Assembly (NCBI RefSeq): GCF_028287845.1 | Contig: NZ_JAQBOW010000041.1 | Span: 1-46,926 of the forward strand | DNA length: 46,926 nucleotides | Source of the DNA: Mucilaginibacter sp. | GTDB lineage: Bacteria > Bacteroidota > Bacteroidia > Sphingobacteriales > Sphingobacteriaceae | Direction of reading: 5' to 3' | Shown here: positions 1-8,729 of the stretch, piece after piece | How the letters are laid out: every line of letters starts with the position of its first letter | How positions within the stretch are numbered: position 1 is the stretch's first letter | Notes under the pieces: model-generated | What the model saw: only the letters and a program-made list of their open reading frames with translations | Database searches by the model: none | What the model was told of the DNA's origin: nothing | Position numbers and translations under genes: made by a program

Positions 1-1
1 C

Positions 2-9
2 TACCTTTG
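2..9 (+). promoter_or_regulatory. Bacteroidota -7 promoter box of rpsA
   Basis: TACCTTTG matches the Bacteroidota consensus TAnnTTTG. Transcription would begin about 4-6 bases downstream, leaving a leader of roughly 38 nt before the ATG at 52. The -33 element lies outside the window. The purine-rich AAAAGGAGA at 32-40 sits 11 nt before the ATG and is one of the few Shine-Dalgarno-like sequences in the window. Confidence 0.6.
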
Positions 10-51
10 CAGTCCCAATTAACAAATTGGGAAAAGGAGATAAATTATTTA

Positions 52-2028
52 ATGGCAAAAAAACAAGAAGCAGAAAAAGAATTAAAAGCTAAGGAAGCTG
101 AACTGGACACAGTTACAGTAACCGGCGAAAAAGAAACTATTGAGTCAGAGGCTGATTCAATATCAATCGAAGAGATCAAATCTCAAATTGCAGTTGCACC
201 CCGCGAAGATTTTGACTGGGATGCTGACGACAAAAAATTTGGTAACTACAGCGACAGCGAGCGTGAAAAAATGGAGAAATTGTATGATGGAACTTTCAGT
301 TCAATCACCAAGGGCGAAATTATCACAGGTACTGTTGTAAATGTTAACAACAAGGATGTAGTATTAAACGTTGGATTTAAATCTGATGGTTTGGTATCTG
401 TTTCTGAATTCCGTGATACACCTGATCTGAAGATCGGTGACACAGTTGATGTATTTGTTGAATCACAAGAAGATGCTAACGGACAGTTGGTACTTTCACG
501 TAAACGCGCAAAAACACAAAAATCATGGGAAAAAATTAATTCTGCACTGGATAATGATGAGATCATCACCGGCTTTGTTAAGAGCAGAACTAAAGGTGGT
601 CTTATTGTAGACATAATGGGCGTTGAAGCCTTTTTACCAGGTTCACAGATCGACATTAAACCTATTAGGGATTATGACGTTTATGTGGGCAAAACAATGG
701 AATTTAAAGTTGTTAAAATAAACCACGAATTTAAAAACGTTGTGGTATCGCACAAAGTGCTTATTGAAGACGATTTGGAAAACCAAAAAACCGAAATTGT
801 TGCCAAACTTGAAAAAGGCCAGATATTGGAAGGCACAGTTAAAAACATTACCGACTTTGGTGTATTTATTGACCTTGGTGGTGTTGACGGCTTATTACAC
901 ATTACAGATATTTCATGGGGCCGTATTGAGCATCCAAGAGAAGTTTTGGCATTGGATCAAAAAATCAACGTTGTTGTTTTGGATTTTGATGACGAGAAAA
1001 AACGTATCGCTCTTGGCTTGAAACAATTAACTCCTCATCCTTGGCAAAGCCTTGACGAAGGACTACAAATTGGTTCTAAAGTTAAAGGCCGCATAGTTAC
1101 CGTTGCTGATTATGGTGCTTTCTTAGAAATCATCCCGGGTGTTGAAGGTTTGATTCACGTGTCAGAAATGTCATGGTCTCAAAACCTGCGTAACCCTCAG
1201 GAATTCCTGAAAGTTGGCGACGAAATTGAAGCACAAGTATTGACATTAGATCGTGATGAGCGTAAAATGTCATTAGGCATCAAACAATTAACCCCTGATC
1301 CTTGGCAAAATGCTGCCGAACGTTATGCTGTTAGTACACAACACGTAGCTACAGTTAAAAACATGACCAACTTTGGTGTATTTGTTGAACTTGAAGACGG
1401 CATTGACGGATTAATTCACATCTCTGACCTTTCATGGTCTAAAAAAATCAATCATCCTAATGAATTCACTAAAGTTGGTGAAAAATTAAACGTGATTGTT
1501 TTAGAGCTTGATGTTGATAACCGCAAATTAAGCCTTGGCCACAAACAACTGGAAGAAAACCCTTGGGATACTTTTGAAACCATCTTCACTATTGATTCAA
1601 TACATGAAGGTACCGTGTTAAAAGTAACTGATAAAGGTGCTATAGTTGCTTTACCTTACGGTGTTGAAGGCTTTGTGCCAACCAAACACCTGGTTAAAGA
1701 AGATGGCAAGAGCCTGAAAGGCGAAGAAGTTGCTGAGTTCAAGATCATTGAATTTAACAAGGAAAACAAACGTATAGTTATTTCACACTCACGTATATGG
1801 GAAGAAGCTCGTGCCGATGCTCGTGTACAGGAATTTGAAAACCGTAAAAAAGAAGCAAAATCTGCTAACAACGCGGTTAAGAAAGTGAAAGAATCGGTTG
1901 AAAAATCAACTTTAGGTGATTTAAGTGTACTGGCCCAATTGAAAGAACAAATGGAAGGTGCAGAAAGCAAAGCCGCTGTTAAAAAAGCAGCCGCAGCCGC
2001 TAAAAAATCTGAAGAAGAAGCTAAATAA
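52..2028 (+). CDS. rpsA: 30S ribosomal protein S1
   Basis: Ribosomal protein S1 binds mRNA on the 30S subunit and helps start translation. The 658-residue product has an acidic, Glu/Lys-rich N-terminal extension (about residues 1-85), then six S1 (OB-fold) repeats near 87-152, 170-236, 255-322, 340-407, 428-495 and 513-580. Repeats 3-5 carry the conserved pattern TDFGVFIDLGGVDGLLHITD or close variants, while 1, 2 and 6 are more divergent, as usual for S1. A Lys/Ala-rich tail closes the protein. I chose ATG 52 (MAKKQ) because a GGAGA stretch precedes it; the in-frame TTG at 7 lies inside the promoter box and cannot be the start. A hairpin terminator follows at 2051. Recognition is very firm. 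Confidence 0.97.
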   Translation: MAKKQEAEKELKAKEAELDTVTVTGEKETIESEADSISIEEIKSQIAVAPREDFDWDADDKKFGNYSDSEREKMEKLYDGTFSSITKGEIITGTVVNVNNKDVVLNVGFKSDGLVSVSEFRDTPDLKIGDTVDVFVESQEDANGQLVLSRKRAKTQKSWEKINSALDNDEIITGFVKSRTKGGLIVDIMGVEAFLPGSQIDIKPIRDYDVYVGKTMEFKVVKINHEFKNVVVSHKVLIEDDLENQKTEIVAKLEKGQILEGTVKNITDFGVFIDLGGVDGLLHITDISWGRIEHPREVLALDQKINVVVLDFDDEKKRIALGLKQLTPHPWQSLDEGLQIGSKVKGRIVTVADYGAFLEIIPGVEGLIHVSEMSWSQNLRNPQEFLKVGDEIEAQVLTLDRDERKMSLGIKQLTPDPWQNAAERYAVSTQHVATVKNMTNFGVFVELEDGIDGLIHISDLSWSKKINHPNEFTKVGEKLNVIVLELDVDNRKLSLGHKQLEENPWDTFETIFTIDSIHEGTVLKVTDKGAIVALPYGVEGFVPTKHLVKEDGKSLKGEEVAEFKIIEFNKENKRIVISHSRIWEEARADARVQEFENRKKEAKSANNAVKKVKESVEKSTLGDLSVLAQLKEQMEGAESKAAVKKAAAAAKKSEEEAK

Positions 2029-2050
2029 GCTTTAACCAAATATTTTGTAA

Positions 2051-2082
2051 GGCCCTATCGAGTAATCGGTAGGGCTTTTTTG
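2051..2082 (+). terminator. Intrinsic terminator of rpsA
   Basis: GCCCTATCGA and TCGGTAGGGC form a 10-bp stem with one G-U pair around the loop GTAA, followed by a run of six T. It lies 23 nt after the rpsA stop codon, the standard form of a rho-independent terminator. Confidence 0.85.
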
Positions 2083-2234
2083 TTAGACTAATACATTATC
2101 CTCGGCAATGATTTCCGCTATCGCTCGAAAACAACACGGGTATTTTTTTATTTAGACTAACAACGTTCCTTTTGTATTCATCCTTCAAATATTACCTGAT
2201 TTAACGCACGAAATAACAGTAAGAAGAATTAACG

Positions 2235-4190
2235 TTATTGCTTTGCCCCCGGGAAAGAAAAATAAAAGGTAGTACCTTTTCCGGGCGTGCTTTCCAGCCA
2301 TATACGGCCATTATTTGCCTCAAGAAACTCTTTGATAAGGCTCAAGCCAAGGCCACTTCCTTTTTCGCCTTTGGTACCGTAAGAGACCTGGAGGTTTGAT
2401 TTTAAAAAAAGTTTTTGTTGATCTGGTACTATACCTGTACCTGTATCTTTAACAGAAAAAATTACTTCACCATTAGCCTTTTGTGCATCCAGATCTATAT
2501 GTCCGCTTTCGTAAGTGAATTTAATAGCGTTGGATATCAGGTTGCGAATAATAAAATCAAAATGATTCAGGTCGCCGATAATTTCGGTTTTTTCGGGCAC
2601 ATGATCACTTACAATAATATTTTTTAACCCTGCTTGTCTTGAAAGCAAATAAATATTCTTAGAGATTATAGATTTTGCATCCAACATTTCAGGCTGTACT
2701 TTAATTCCCTGCAACTGGGCCCTTCCCCACTCAAACAAAGTTTGCAGCAACTCAAATGATGCTTCGGTTTGTTTGCGCAGATCAGAGATCATGCTCTTTA
2801 ATTCCGCTTCAGTAAAATCCTCTGTTTCCATTAATGCAAAGAGTTGTGCCGCACTTCCCGCCGGGCCCTTTAAATCATGCCCTATTACAGAAAACAGGAC
2901 ATCCTTAACATGATTCGCTGCTTTAAGCTCTTTATTTAACCGCTGTATCTTTATCAAATACAAATAGGCAAGTACTAATAACGCTAAGATAGCTATCAAT
3001 ATCACCAGGCCCATATCCAGCTCTTTCTTTTCTGCTTTTGTAACCTTTTGCAAATGGCCAATCTTTTCCCTTGAACTTTCTAAAGCATAGCTGCTATCTA
3101 TAGCTGCAATTTCTTTGGTGGTATCAGCACCCAGCAAACTATCCAGTAAGCGATGATTCTCTTCCAGGGCCACCATAGCTTCTTTGTAATCCTTTTCCTG
3201 TTGATATACACCGGCCAGAGCCGCATAAATGGTAGCTTCCAAACGGGGTTGCCTAAGGCTATCGGCTATCTTAAGAGCCCGTTTCAGGTCATTTAAACTT
3301 TGGGTTGAATTTTCCTTTTTTAATACCCCTGCAATATTTATCAATGCCTGTGCCTGTTCTTCCGGCCGGTTAAATTTTTTCGCTTCTGATAGTGCTTGTT
3401 TGTAGTAAGTTAATGCATGAGTTTTTTGTCCATCCTGCTCGTATATCTTCCCTTCTTCATTTAGCATGGTGATCTGTGTATCACGTTCAGAAGATGTGTT
3501 GCTATTTCGAATGCCTTCTTCTAAATATTTGAGCGCAGTATGGCTGTCGCCTTTTTTCAAATACAAATGGCCAATACGATCTAACAATATAAAATAAGCT
3601 TCCGGTTTTAGTTTCCGCTGTTCATATTGTACCAATATCCGCAGGTAATAAGTAAGTGCCTTTTCTATATCTCCTTTTTCCTCATATACTTTTCCCAGCC
3701 CGTTATAAGTTTCCAATATGCCCAAACTATCGTGGCTATCTCTATAAAACTCCATCGATCTGCCAAAGTCTTCTGTAGCAGCGCTTATATTTTTTTGTTG
3801 CCCGTCAAGCAATCCTAATTGGTCATAAGCAAGGGTTATACCTTCAGGCTGATGCAGGTTACGGAATATGGATAGTGCTTCATTAATAAACCTCCTGGCC
3901 AATTCTTCGTGATGGTGCAAAATATTAATGCGGCCCAATTCAATAAGTAACAGGCCCTGGCTATTGCGGTCGCCCAGGTTCTCGGCCAGTTTCATAGCCT
4001 GGTTACAATAATGCACTGCAGAATCCGGCTGATCTGCTGCATAAATTTTACTTATCTCCAGATAGGTATTGATCTTTGCCGGCTCTGATTCTGTACGAAG
4101 ACGAGAGCGTAGAACCGATATTGATTGCTGCGAAGAGGCCGTAAAGCTTAACAATAAAAACAATAATAGTATATATATAGATTTAGGCAT
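2235..4190 (-). CDS. Tetratricopeptide-repeat sensor histidine kinase
   Basis: This 651-residue membrane sensor kinase has a signal peptide (residues 1-21), then about 320 residues of TPR-type helical repeats (for example ALTYYLRILVQYEQ and ALKYLEEGIRN) that should be periplasmic, and a single membrane helix near 396-415 (LVILIAILALLVLAYLYLI). The cytoplasmic part has an H-box (SVIGHDLKGP, His438) and an ATPase domain with N-box NLISNAIKF, G1 DTGTGI and G2 GSGLGLSLIKE. It ends after the catalytic domain, with no receiver or DNA-binding domain, so it is not a hybrid kinase. No response regulator lies beside it. In this family the TPR part is thought to sense through protein contacts; the signal here is unknown. 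The gene stands alone on the minus strand. Confidence 0.9.
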   Translation of the reverse strand: MPKSIYILLLFLLLSFTASSQQSISVLRSRLRTESEPAKINTYLEISKIYAADQPDSAVHYCNQAMKLAENLGDRNSQGLLLIELGRINILHHHEELARRFINEALSIFRNLHQPEGITLAYDQLGLLDGQQKNISAATEDFGRSMEFYRDSHDSLGILETYNGLGKVYEEKGDIEKALTYYLRILVQYEQRKLKPEAYFILLDRIGHLYLKKGDSHTALKYLEEGIRNSNTSSERDTQITMLNEEGKIYEQDGQKTHALTYYKQALSEAKKFNRPEEQAQALINIAGVLKKENSTQSLNDLKRALKIADSLRQPRLEATIYAALAGVYQQEKDYKEAMVALEENHRLLDSLLGADTTKEIAAIDSSYALESSREKIGHLQKVTKAEKKELDMGLVILIAILALLVLAYLYLIKIQRLNKELKAANHVKDVLFSVIGHDLKGPAGSAAQLFALMETEDFTEAELKSMISDLRKQTEASFELLQTLFEWGRAQLQGIKVQPEMLDAKSIISKNIYLLSRQAGLKNIIVSDHVPEKTEIIGDLNHFDFIIRNLISNAIKFTYESGHIDLDAQKANGEVIFSVKDTGTGIVPDQQKLFLKSNLQVSYGTKGEKGSGLGLSLIKEFLEANNGRIWLESTPGKGTTFYFSFPGAKQ

Positions 4191-4494
4191 AGCAGGGGTT
4201 ATGTAAATAGGTATAAGCTCATAGTATAATCTTCTTAACTGCTATATTTTTAAAAAATACAGATAATTAAAAGACCGATAAGTTTAATAATTACATTGCC
4301 AATAAATAATACAAGTATTGATCCAAACAAAAATTGCAATAAATTTTCGTAAAAACGGTTACGTACGGGCACAATGCTATTGGTTAATAAGGTAAGAAGA
4401 ATTATAAATTTATGAAATATTCTCAGAAGAAGTATTACTTTATATTCTTTATAAACTAATATCGAATGACTACTCAACTAATCACTAAAATTAT
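4191..4494. other. AT-rich intergenic region without a recognised gene
   Basis: Between the divergent TPR kinase and pyrR there is an AT-rich stretch. A 75-codon minus-strand frame at 4250-4477 has no family resemblance or start signal and I do not accept it. The segment TCAACTAATCACTAA at 4474-4488 is the reverse complement of part of a sequence that recurs upstream of lpdA (see findings). I see no TAnnTTTG box for the kinase. Confidence 0.5.
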
Positions 4495-4502
4495 TACCTT
4501 TG
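4495..4502 (+). promoter_or_regulatory. -7 promoter box of the pyrR operon
   Basis: TACCTTTG matches TAnnTTTG exactly and is identical to the rpsA box. The predicted transcript start is near 4507, so the leader before the pyrR ATG at 4521 would be only about 14 nt. That is too short for a PyrR-controlled attenuator of the Bacillus kind. Confidence 0.6.
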
Positions 4503-4520
4503 CCCAAATCCACCCAAACG

Positions 4521-5066
4521 ATGCAAAATCTTACGCTGCTCGACGGTCAAAAATTTCAAATCACCATACAACGTTTATGTCGTCAGTTGATTGAAAATCA
4601 TAATGATTTTTCGGGATCTGTATTGATAGGCATCCAACCCCGGGGTATATACTTAGCAAAGCGTGTAGCCGAAGAACTTCGCAAAATATTACCGGATAAT
4701 ACCATTGAACAAGGCGACCTTGATATTACCTTTTACAGGGATGATTTCCGCAGGCGCGAATCGCCGCTGGTACCCAATCAAACTAAGATAGATTTTATTA
4801 TTGAAGGCAAAAAAGTAATTATGATGGACGATGTGTTGTGGACAGGCCGCACCATACGCGCAGCAATGGACGCCATGCTTGCTTTTGGAAGGCCCGAAAA
4901 GGTAGAACTATTAACACTGGTTGACAGACGTTACTCGCGCCACATACCGGTAGCTGCCGACTATGTAGGCATAGAGGTTGATTCCATTGCATCGCAAAAG
5001 GTGGTAGTTAGCTGGAAAGAAACAGATGGAGAAGATAAAATAGTTTTATTATCGGAAGTTAAATAA
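4521..5066 (+). CDS. pyrR: Bifunctional pyr operon regulator / uracil phosphoribosyltransferase PyrR
   Basis: PyrR is a type I phosphoribosyltransferase homologue. In Firmicutes it binds pyr mRNA in response to UMP and also converts uracil and PRPP to UMP. The 181-residue product shows the PRPP-binding loop VIMMDDVLWTGRTIRAAMDA, close to the PyrR signature, plus the early motif GIQPRGIYLAKRVAEEL and the dimer region PEKVELLTLVDRR. I start at ATG 4521 because the upstream in-frame TTG at 4500 overlaps the promoter box. The stop codon overlaps the pyrB start (TAATG), so the two are translationally coupled. With such a short leader, RNA attenuation in front of this operon is unlikely; PyrR may act elsewhere or only as an enzyme (inference). 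Confidence 0.93.
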   Translation: MQNLTLLDGQKFQITIQRLCRQLIENHNDFSGSVLIGIQPRGIYLAKRVAEELRKILPDNTIEQGDLDITFYRDDFRRRESPLVPNQTKIDFIIEGKKVIMMDDVLWTGRTIRAAMDAMLAFGRPEKVELLTLVDRRYSRHIPVAADYVGIEVDSIASQKVVVSWKETDGEDKIVLLSEVK

Positions 5067-5992
5067 TGGCAGGACTAAGCACACGACATTTATTAGGAAT
5101 AAAGGATTTGAACGCGGCTGATCTTCAATTGATCTTTGAAACTGCCGATAACTTTAAAACGGTATTAAACCGGCCAATAAAAAAAGTCCCTTCCCTGCGT
5201 GATGTAACCATTGCCAATATATTTTTTGAAAATTCTACCCGCACCCGCTTATCATTTGAGCTTGCCGAAAAACGCTTATCAGCCGATGTGGTAAATTTTG
5301 CCGCGTCTTCATCATCAGTAAGTAAAGGCGAGACACTAATAGATACCGTAAACAATATACTGGCCATGAAGGTAGACATGGTGGTAATGCGCCATCCGTA
5401 TGCAGGCGCGGCAACTTTTTTATCTAAACATGTAAAGGCCCAGATAGTAAATGCCGGCGACGGCGCTCACGAACACCCAACACAAGCTTTGCTCGACGCT
5501 TTTTCTATACGCGAAAAACATGGAGATGTTGCCGGAAAAAAAGTTGTTATTGTAGGCGATATTTTGCACTCGCGCGTTGCCCTCTCAAATATTTTATGCC
5601 TTAAACAATTAGGTGCCGAAGTTATGGTTTGCGGGCCAACTACGCTTATCCCCAAATATATCAGCGCATTAGGTGTTAAGGTTGAAAATAACCTTATAAA
5701 AGCCCTTAACTGGTGCGATGTAGCCAATATGCTGCGTATACAGTTAGAAAGGCAGGACATTAAGTATTTTCCATCCCTGCGTGAATATACCATGCTGTAC
5801 GGCTTAAATAAACAAATACTCGACTCGTTAGATAAAGAGATAACCGTAATGCACCCCGGCCCCATTAACCGTGGTGTGGAAATTACCAGCGATGTTGCCG
5901 ACAGCAAGCAATCTATCATATTAGACCAGGTAGAAAATGGCGTTGCAATACGTATGGCAGTGTTATATTTACTGGCCGGACAAACGACATAA
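5066..5992 (+). CDS. pyrB: Aspartate carbamoyltransferase catalytic subunit
   Basis: PyrB catalyses the committed step of pyrimidine synthesis, condensing carbamoyl phosphate and aspartate to N-carbamoylaspartate. The 308-residue length is standard for the catalytic chain. The carbamoyl-phosphate-binding motif FENSTRTR (Ser57-Thr-Arg-Thr-Arg61) is present, followed by the HPYAGAA loop, the GDGAHEHPTQALLDAF signature and the aspartate-loop region MLRIQLERQ. The HPGPINRGVEI motif lies near the C-terminus. The gene overlaps pyrR by one base and is followed 10 nt later by a serine hydrolase gene. No pyrI regulatory chain is seen nearby. Confidence 0.97.
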   Translation: MAGLSTRHLLGIKDLNAADLQLIFETADNFKTVLNRPIKKVPSLRDVTIANIFFENSTRTRLSFELAEKRLSADVVNFAASSSSVSKGETLIDTVNNILAMKVDMVVMRHPYAGAATFLSKHVKAQIVNAGDGAHEHPTQALLDAFSIREKHGDVAGKKVVIVGDILHSRVALSNILCLKQLGAEVMVCGPTTLIPKYISALGVKVENNLIKALNWCDVANMLRIQLERQDIKYFPSLREYTMLYGLNKQILDSLDKEITVMHPGPINRGVEITSDVADSKQSIILDQVENGVAIRMAVLYLLAGQTT

Positions 5993-6002
5993 TTTGAACG
6001 GT

Positions 6003-7433
6003 ATGAAACCTATACGCAGTTTAGTATTTATTGTGTTTGGGCTATTTGCATCTTTAAATATGTCTGCCCAAAACCTGCGGCTGCAAAAAACAGATTCGGT
6101 ATTAACACTGGTTAAAGAACACTTCAAATTAAAAGATGCCGATGGGATATACGCTTTAACGGGCGCAAATTTCAGGAAAGCATTAAGCATGGCTGCATTT
6201 AGGGATGTTTGTTCGGAGCAGTTGTTCCCATTGGGCGAAATAAAAAAAGATTCGCTGCTAAGCTTTGTAAATAACAAAACGGCCACTTACAAACTACAAT
6301 TTGATGCAGTAACTATGCAGCTACTCATGAACCTTGACCAGGACGATAAAATAGAATTGTTCTTGTTTCAACCCTACAAAGATGAATCGGCCACCAAGCT
6401 CGAACAGGTTGCTACCTCCAACTCTTTAAAGTCAGCCATAGATAAAAAAATTAATGCAGAGGCCAGAAAGTATATTCAAAAAGTAAATACCGTTGGCTTA
6501 AGTATCGGCATTATTAAAGATGGAAAAGTTAGCACCTATAATTATGGGGAAACGACAAGGGGCAATAAACGCCTGCCTACTACAAATACTATATTCGAGA
6601 TAGGCTCCATTACCAAAACATTCACTTCTACCCTATTAGCTTATTATGTAAATGAGGGAAAGATAAGTTTAACCGACCCCATAACCAAATTTTTGCCAGA
6701 TTCTGTAGCCCGCAACCCCGAGCTTAAAAACATCACTTTGCTAAATTTAAGCAATCATACATCAGGCCTACCAAGCTTGCCCGATAACTTTTCGGCACAA
6801 CGGCCCTACAATAAGTTAAATCCCTATAAAAACTATAATAAGCAGTTGCTGTTTGCCTACCTGAAAAAGTGCACGTTAAACAGCAGGCCCGGCGAACAAT
6901 ATGCTTACTCTAATTTAGCGGCAGGATTGCTGGGCACTATTTTAGAACAGGTAGGCGGTAAAAGCTTTGAACAATTGGTTTGGGAAATTATTTGCTCCCC
7001 TTTACAAATGAAAAGCACGGTACAGCATTTGACCCCCATGATATCCACACGCTTTACTACGGTTTATGACGATAACGGGCAACAAACCCCTGCCTGGGAT
7101 TTTGACGCACTGGCTCCTGCCGGGTCATTAAGATCAACGGTTAATGACCTTTTATTATACGCAAAGGCCAATATGACAAAAAGCGACAGTAAACTATCCA
7201 AAGCTTTTGAGCTAACACACCAGATCACCTTTAATACGGATACAAAACTGGGCCTGGCCTGGCATATAATTGAAGTGAATGGGGTTAGCTACTATTTTCA
7301 TAATGGCGGCACATATGGCAGCAGCAGTTTCCTTGCCTATAACATAGAGAAAAATATTGCCGTTATTATCTTATCAAATGCCAGCCCAAGTACCGACGTA
7401 TTGGGGGTTAGTATTTTAAAACAATTGCAATAA
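6003..7433 (+). CDS. Secreted serine hydrolase of the beta-lactamase (class C / PBP) family
   Basis: This 476-residue exported protein belongs to the class C beta-lactamase/DD-peptidase fold family; its substrate cannot be told from sequence. A signal peptide (residues 1-21, ending MSAQ) is followed by a small N-terminal domain (about 25-125) resembling DUF3887-type modules, then the hydrolase domain. The catalytic SxxK is SITK (Ser202, Lys205), the second motif is Y-S-N (302-304) and the third is HNGG (433-436) in place of KTG, as in many esterase-like members. I chose ATG 6003 because the signal peptide begins there; the longer in-frame start at 5937 lies inside pyrB. It sits 10 nt after pyrB and is probably cotranscribed, with no obvious functional link. 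Confidence 0.88.
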   Translation: MKPIRSLVFIVFGLFASLNMSAQNLRLQKTDSVLTLVKEHFKLKDADGIYALTGANFRKALSMAAFRDVCSEQLFPLGEIKKDSLLSFVNNKTATYKLQFDAVTMQLLMNLDQDDKIELFLFQPYKDESATKLEQVATSNSLKSAIDKKINAEARKYIQKVNTVGLSIGIIKDGKVSTYNYGETTRGNKRLPTTNTIFEIGSITKTFTSTLLAYYVNEGKISLTDPITKFLPDSVARNPELKNITLLNLSNHTSGLPSLPDNFSAQRPYNKLNPYKNYNKQLLFAYLKKCTLNSRPGEQYAYSNLAAGLLGTILEQVGGKSFEQLVWEIICSPLQMKSTVQHLTPMISTRFTTVYDDNGQQTPAWDFDALAPAGSLRSTVNDLLLYAKANMTKSDSKLSKAFELTHQITFNTDTKLGLAWHIIEVNGVSYYFHNGGTYGSSSFLAYNIEKNIAVIILSNASPSTDVLGVSILKQLQ

Positions 7434-7543
7434 AGACATGGCCCGTTTCCTGCAAAATGTAGAGCAAGGCAATGGCGAGACAATAAAAGAATATATCGCT
7501 ATTAGTATGCTGGGGCGGGAACCCGTAGCCTCTTTCAACAATT

Positions 7544-7583
7544 GCGAGTACCCACCCCTGGGTGCGCCCTGGTGAATACTCGC
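7544..7583. repeat. Nested inverted repeat between convergent genes
   Basis: GCGAGTA (7544-7550) and TACTCGC (7577-7583) are perfect reverse complements. Between them lies a shorter palindrome, CACCC-CT-GGGTG. The element sits between the converging serine hydrolase and efflux adaptor genes and could fold as a transcript end or be a dispersed repeat remnant. It has no poly-T run, so I do not call it an intrinsic terminator. Confidence 0.45.
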
Positions 7584-7598
7584 AAAATGATATGGTTA

Positions 7599-8729
7599 TT
7601 AATTATCCTTCAACTGCTGGCCGTCTCTTATCTCGTCAGTAGCATTTTTAACTACTTTATCGCCGGCTTTCAAATTACCGTAAACTTCCATTTTATCGCC
7701 TGATTGAAAGCCTTTTTTCACATCAACCCACTCGGCATGATGATTGGTAACCCTTACCACAAACACTTTTTCGGTTGATGATACTACCGCGCTTTTCGGT
7801 ACAATAAGGGTACTATCATGAGATGGCAGCGGTACGTTAACATCGGCATACATGTGTGGCAATAGTTTATTTCCTTTATTATAAACATCCATTTCCACAC
7901 GTTCAGAACGCAGCTTGTCGTCAAGCGCGCCGGCTAAGCGGGCAATCTTAGCAGTAAATTTTTCGCCGGGCAATTCGCGTACGGTAAATTTAACTTCGCT
8001 TTTATTGGTTAAACCACCTACATAAGCTTCGGGTACTGATACTACCAAACGCAGGCGGTTTTGATCTTGCAAAACAAACAATGGATCAGAACTTTTACCA
8101 CCCGGACCAACATAAGCACCTAAATTTATATTACGTGTTGTTATTACCCCATTAAATGGCGCGCGTATTTGTAAATACGCTAAATTGGATGATACTTCTT
8201 TGTATGCTGATTTTACAGCTTCTAAGTTTGAAAAATCCGATTTTCTTTTAGCATCAGCCTGTTCCAAATCGTTTTGTGAAACTGTACCTGGAATTTGGCT
8301 GGTACTTAATAAACGATCATAAGTTGCCTTACTGGCAATGTATACCGCTTCCTGTTGCTTTATTCTTGATTGCGCCGCTGTTAACTGCGAATTGATCTCG
8401 GGAGCCTCTAAAGTCACCAACAATTGCCCTGTATGCACTTGCGAGCCAATATCAACCATTAGCGTTTTAACATAGCTATTTAATTTGGCATACAAATCAA
8501 CCTGTTGATAAGGCAATAACTCGCCCGGTACAGCAATGCTCGGGCTTAGTTTTCCTTTTTCAACTGATCCTACATTAACGGAAGGAAAATCAACCGCGTC
8601 TTGCTGTTCTTTTTGTTGTTTTGCCTCTTCTGTGCCTTTTTCTTCCGAATGGCAGGCGCCCAGTAATAAGCTTACGCTTACAGCCAATACGGCTATAGCT
8701 GTTGTTGGTTTATGTTTCAATATGTTCAT
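7599..8729 (-). CDS. Efflux RND transporter periplasmic adaptor subunit (lipoprotein)
   Basis: This membrane-fusion protein links the RND pump to the outer-membrane channel. The 376-residue product begins MNILKHKPTTAIAVLAVSVS and has a lipobox LLGAC, so it should be anchored in the inner membrane by a lipidated Cys. It shows the adaptor order: lipoyl/barrel-sandwich half (AVPGELLPYQQVDLYAKLNS), a short helical hairpin with Gln/Lys-rich coiled coil (ITAAQSRIKQQEAVYIASKA region), the second lipoyl half (LQIRAPFNGVITTRNINLGA) and beta-barrel and membrane-proximal domains. I prefer the start at 8729: upstream in-frame codons lie inside the pump gene and would bury the signal peptide. The start overlaps the pump stop by 20 nt, so it is the third gene of the efflux operon. 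Substrate unknown. Confidence 0.92.
   Translation of the reverse strand: MNILKHKPTTAIAVLAVSVSLLLGACHSEEKGTEEAKQQKEQQDAVDFPSVNVGSVEKGKLSPSIAVPGELLPYQQVDLYAKLNSYVKTLMVDIGSQVHTGQLLVTLEAPEINSQLTAAQSRIKQQEAVYIASKATYDRLLSTSQIPGTVSQNDLEQADAKRKSDFSNLEAVKSAYKEVSSNLAYLQIRAPFNGVITTRNINLGAYVGPGGKSSDPLFVLQDQNRLRLVVSVPEAYVGGLTNKSEVKFTVRELPGEKFTAKIARLAGALDDKLRSERVEMDVYNKGNKLLPHMYADVNVPLPSHDSTLIVPKSAVVSSTEKVFVVRVTNHHAEWVDVKKGFQSGDKMEVYGNLKAGDKVVKNATDEIRDGQQLKDN

Noticed and set aside
2083..2234. Possible tRNA or small RNA between rpsA and the TPR kinase
   Set aside because: No cloverleaf, no T-loop sequence and no second terminator; nothing recognisable in this gap.
4250..4477. 75-codon minus-strand frame with hydrophobic residues between the TPR kinase and pyrR
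   Set aside because: AT-rich intergenic DNA gives Ile/Leu-rich frames by chance; no promoter box, no conserved motif, and the 5' end nearly reaches the pyrR promoter.
4500..4520. TTG start of pyrR at 4500
   Set aside because: This codon is part of the TACCTTTG promoter box, so it is not in the transcript.
5467..5919. 150-codon minus-strand frame opposite pyrB
   Set aside because: Shadow of a fully recognised enzyme gene, without motif or promoter.
5937..6002. Longer start for the serine hydrolase
   Set aside because: The extra codons are inside pyrB; the signal peptide begins at ATG 6003.
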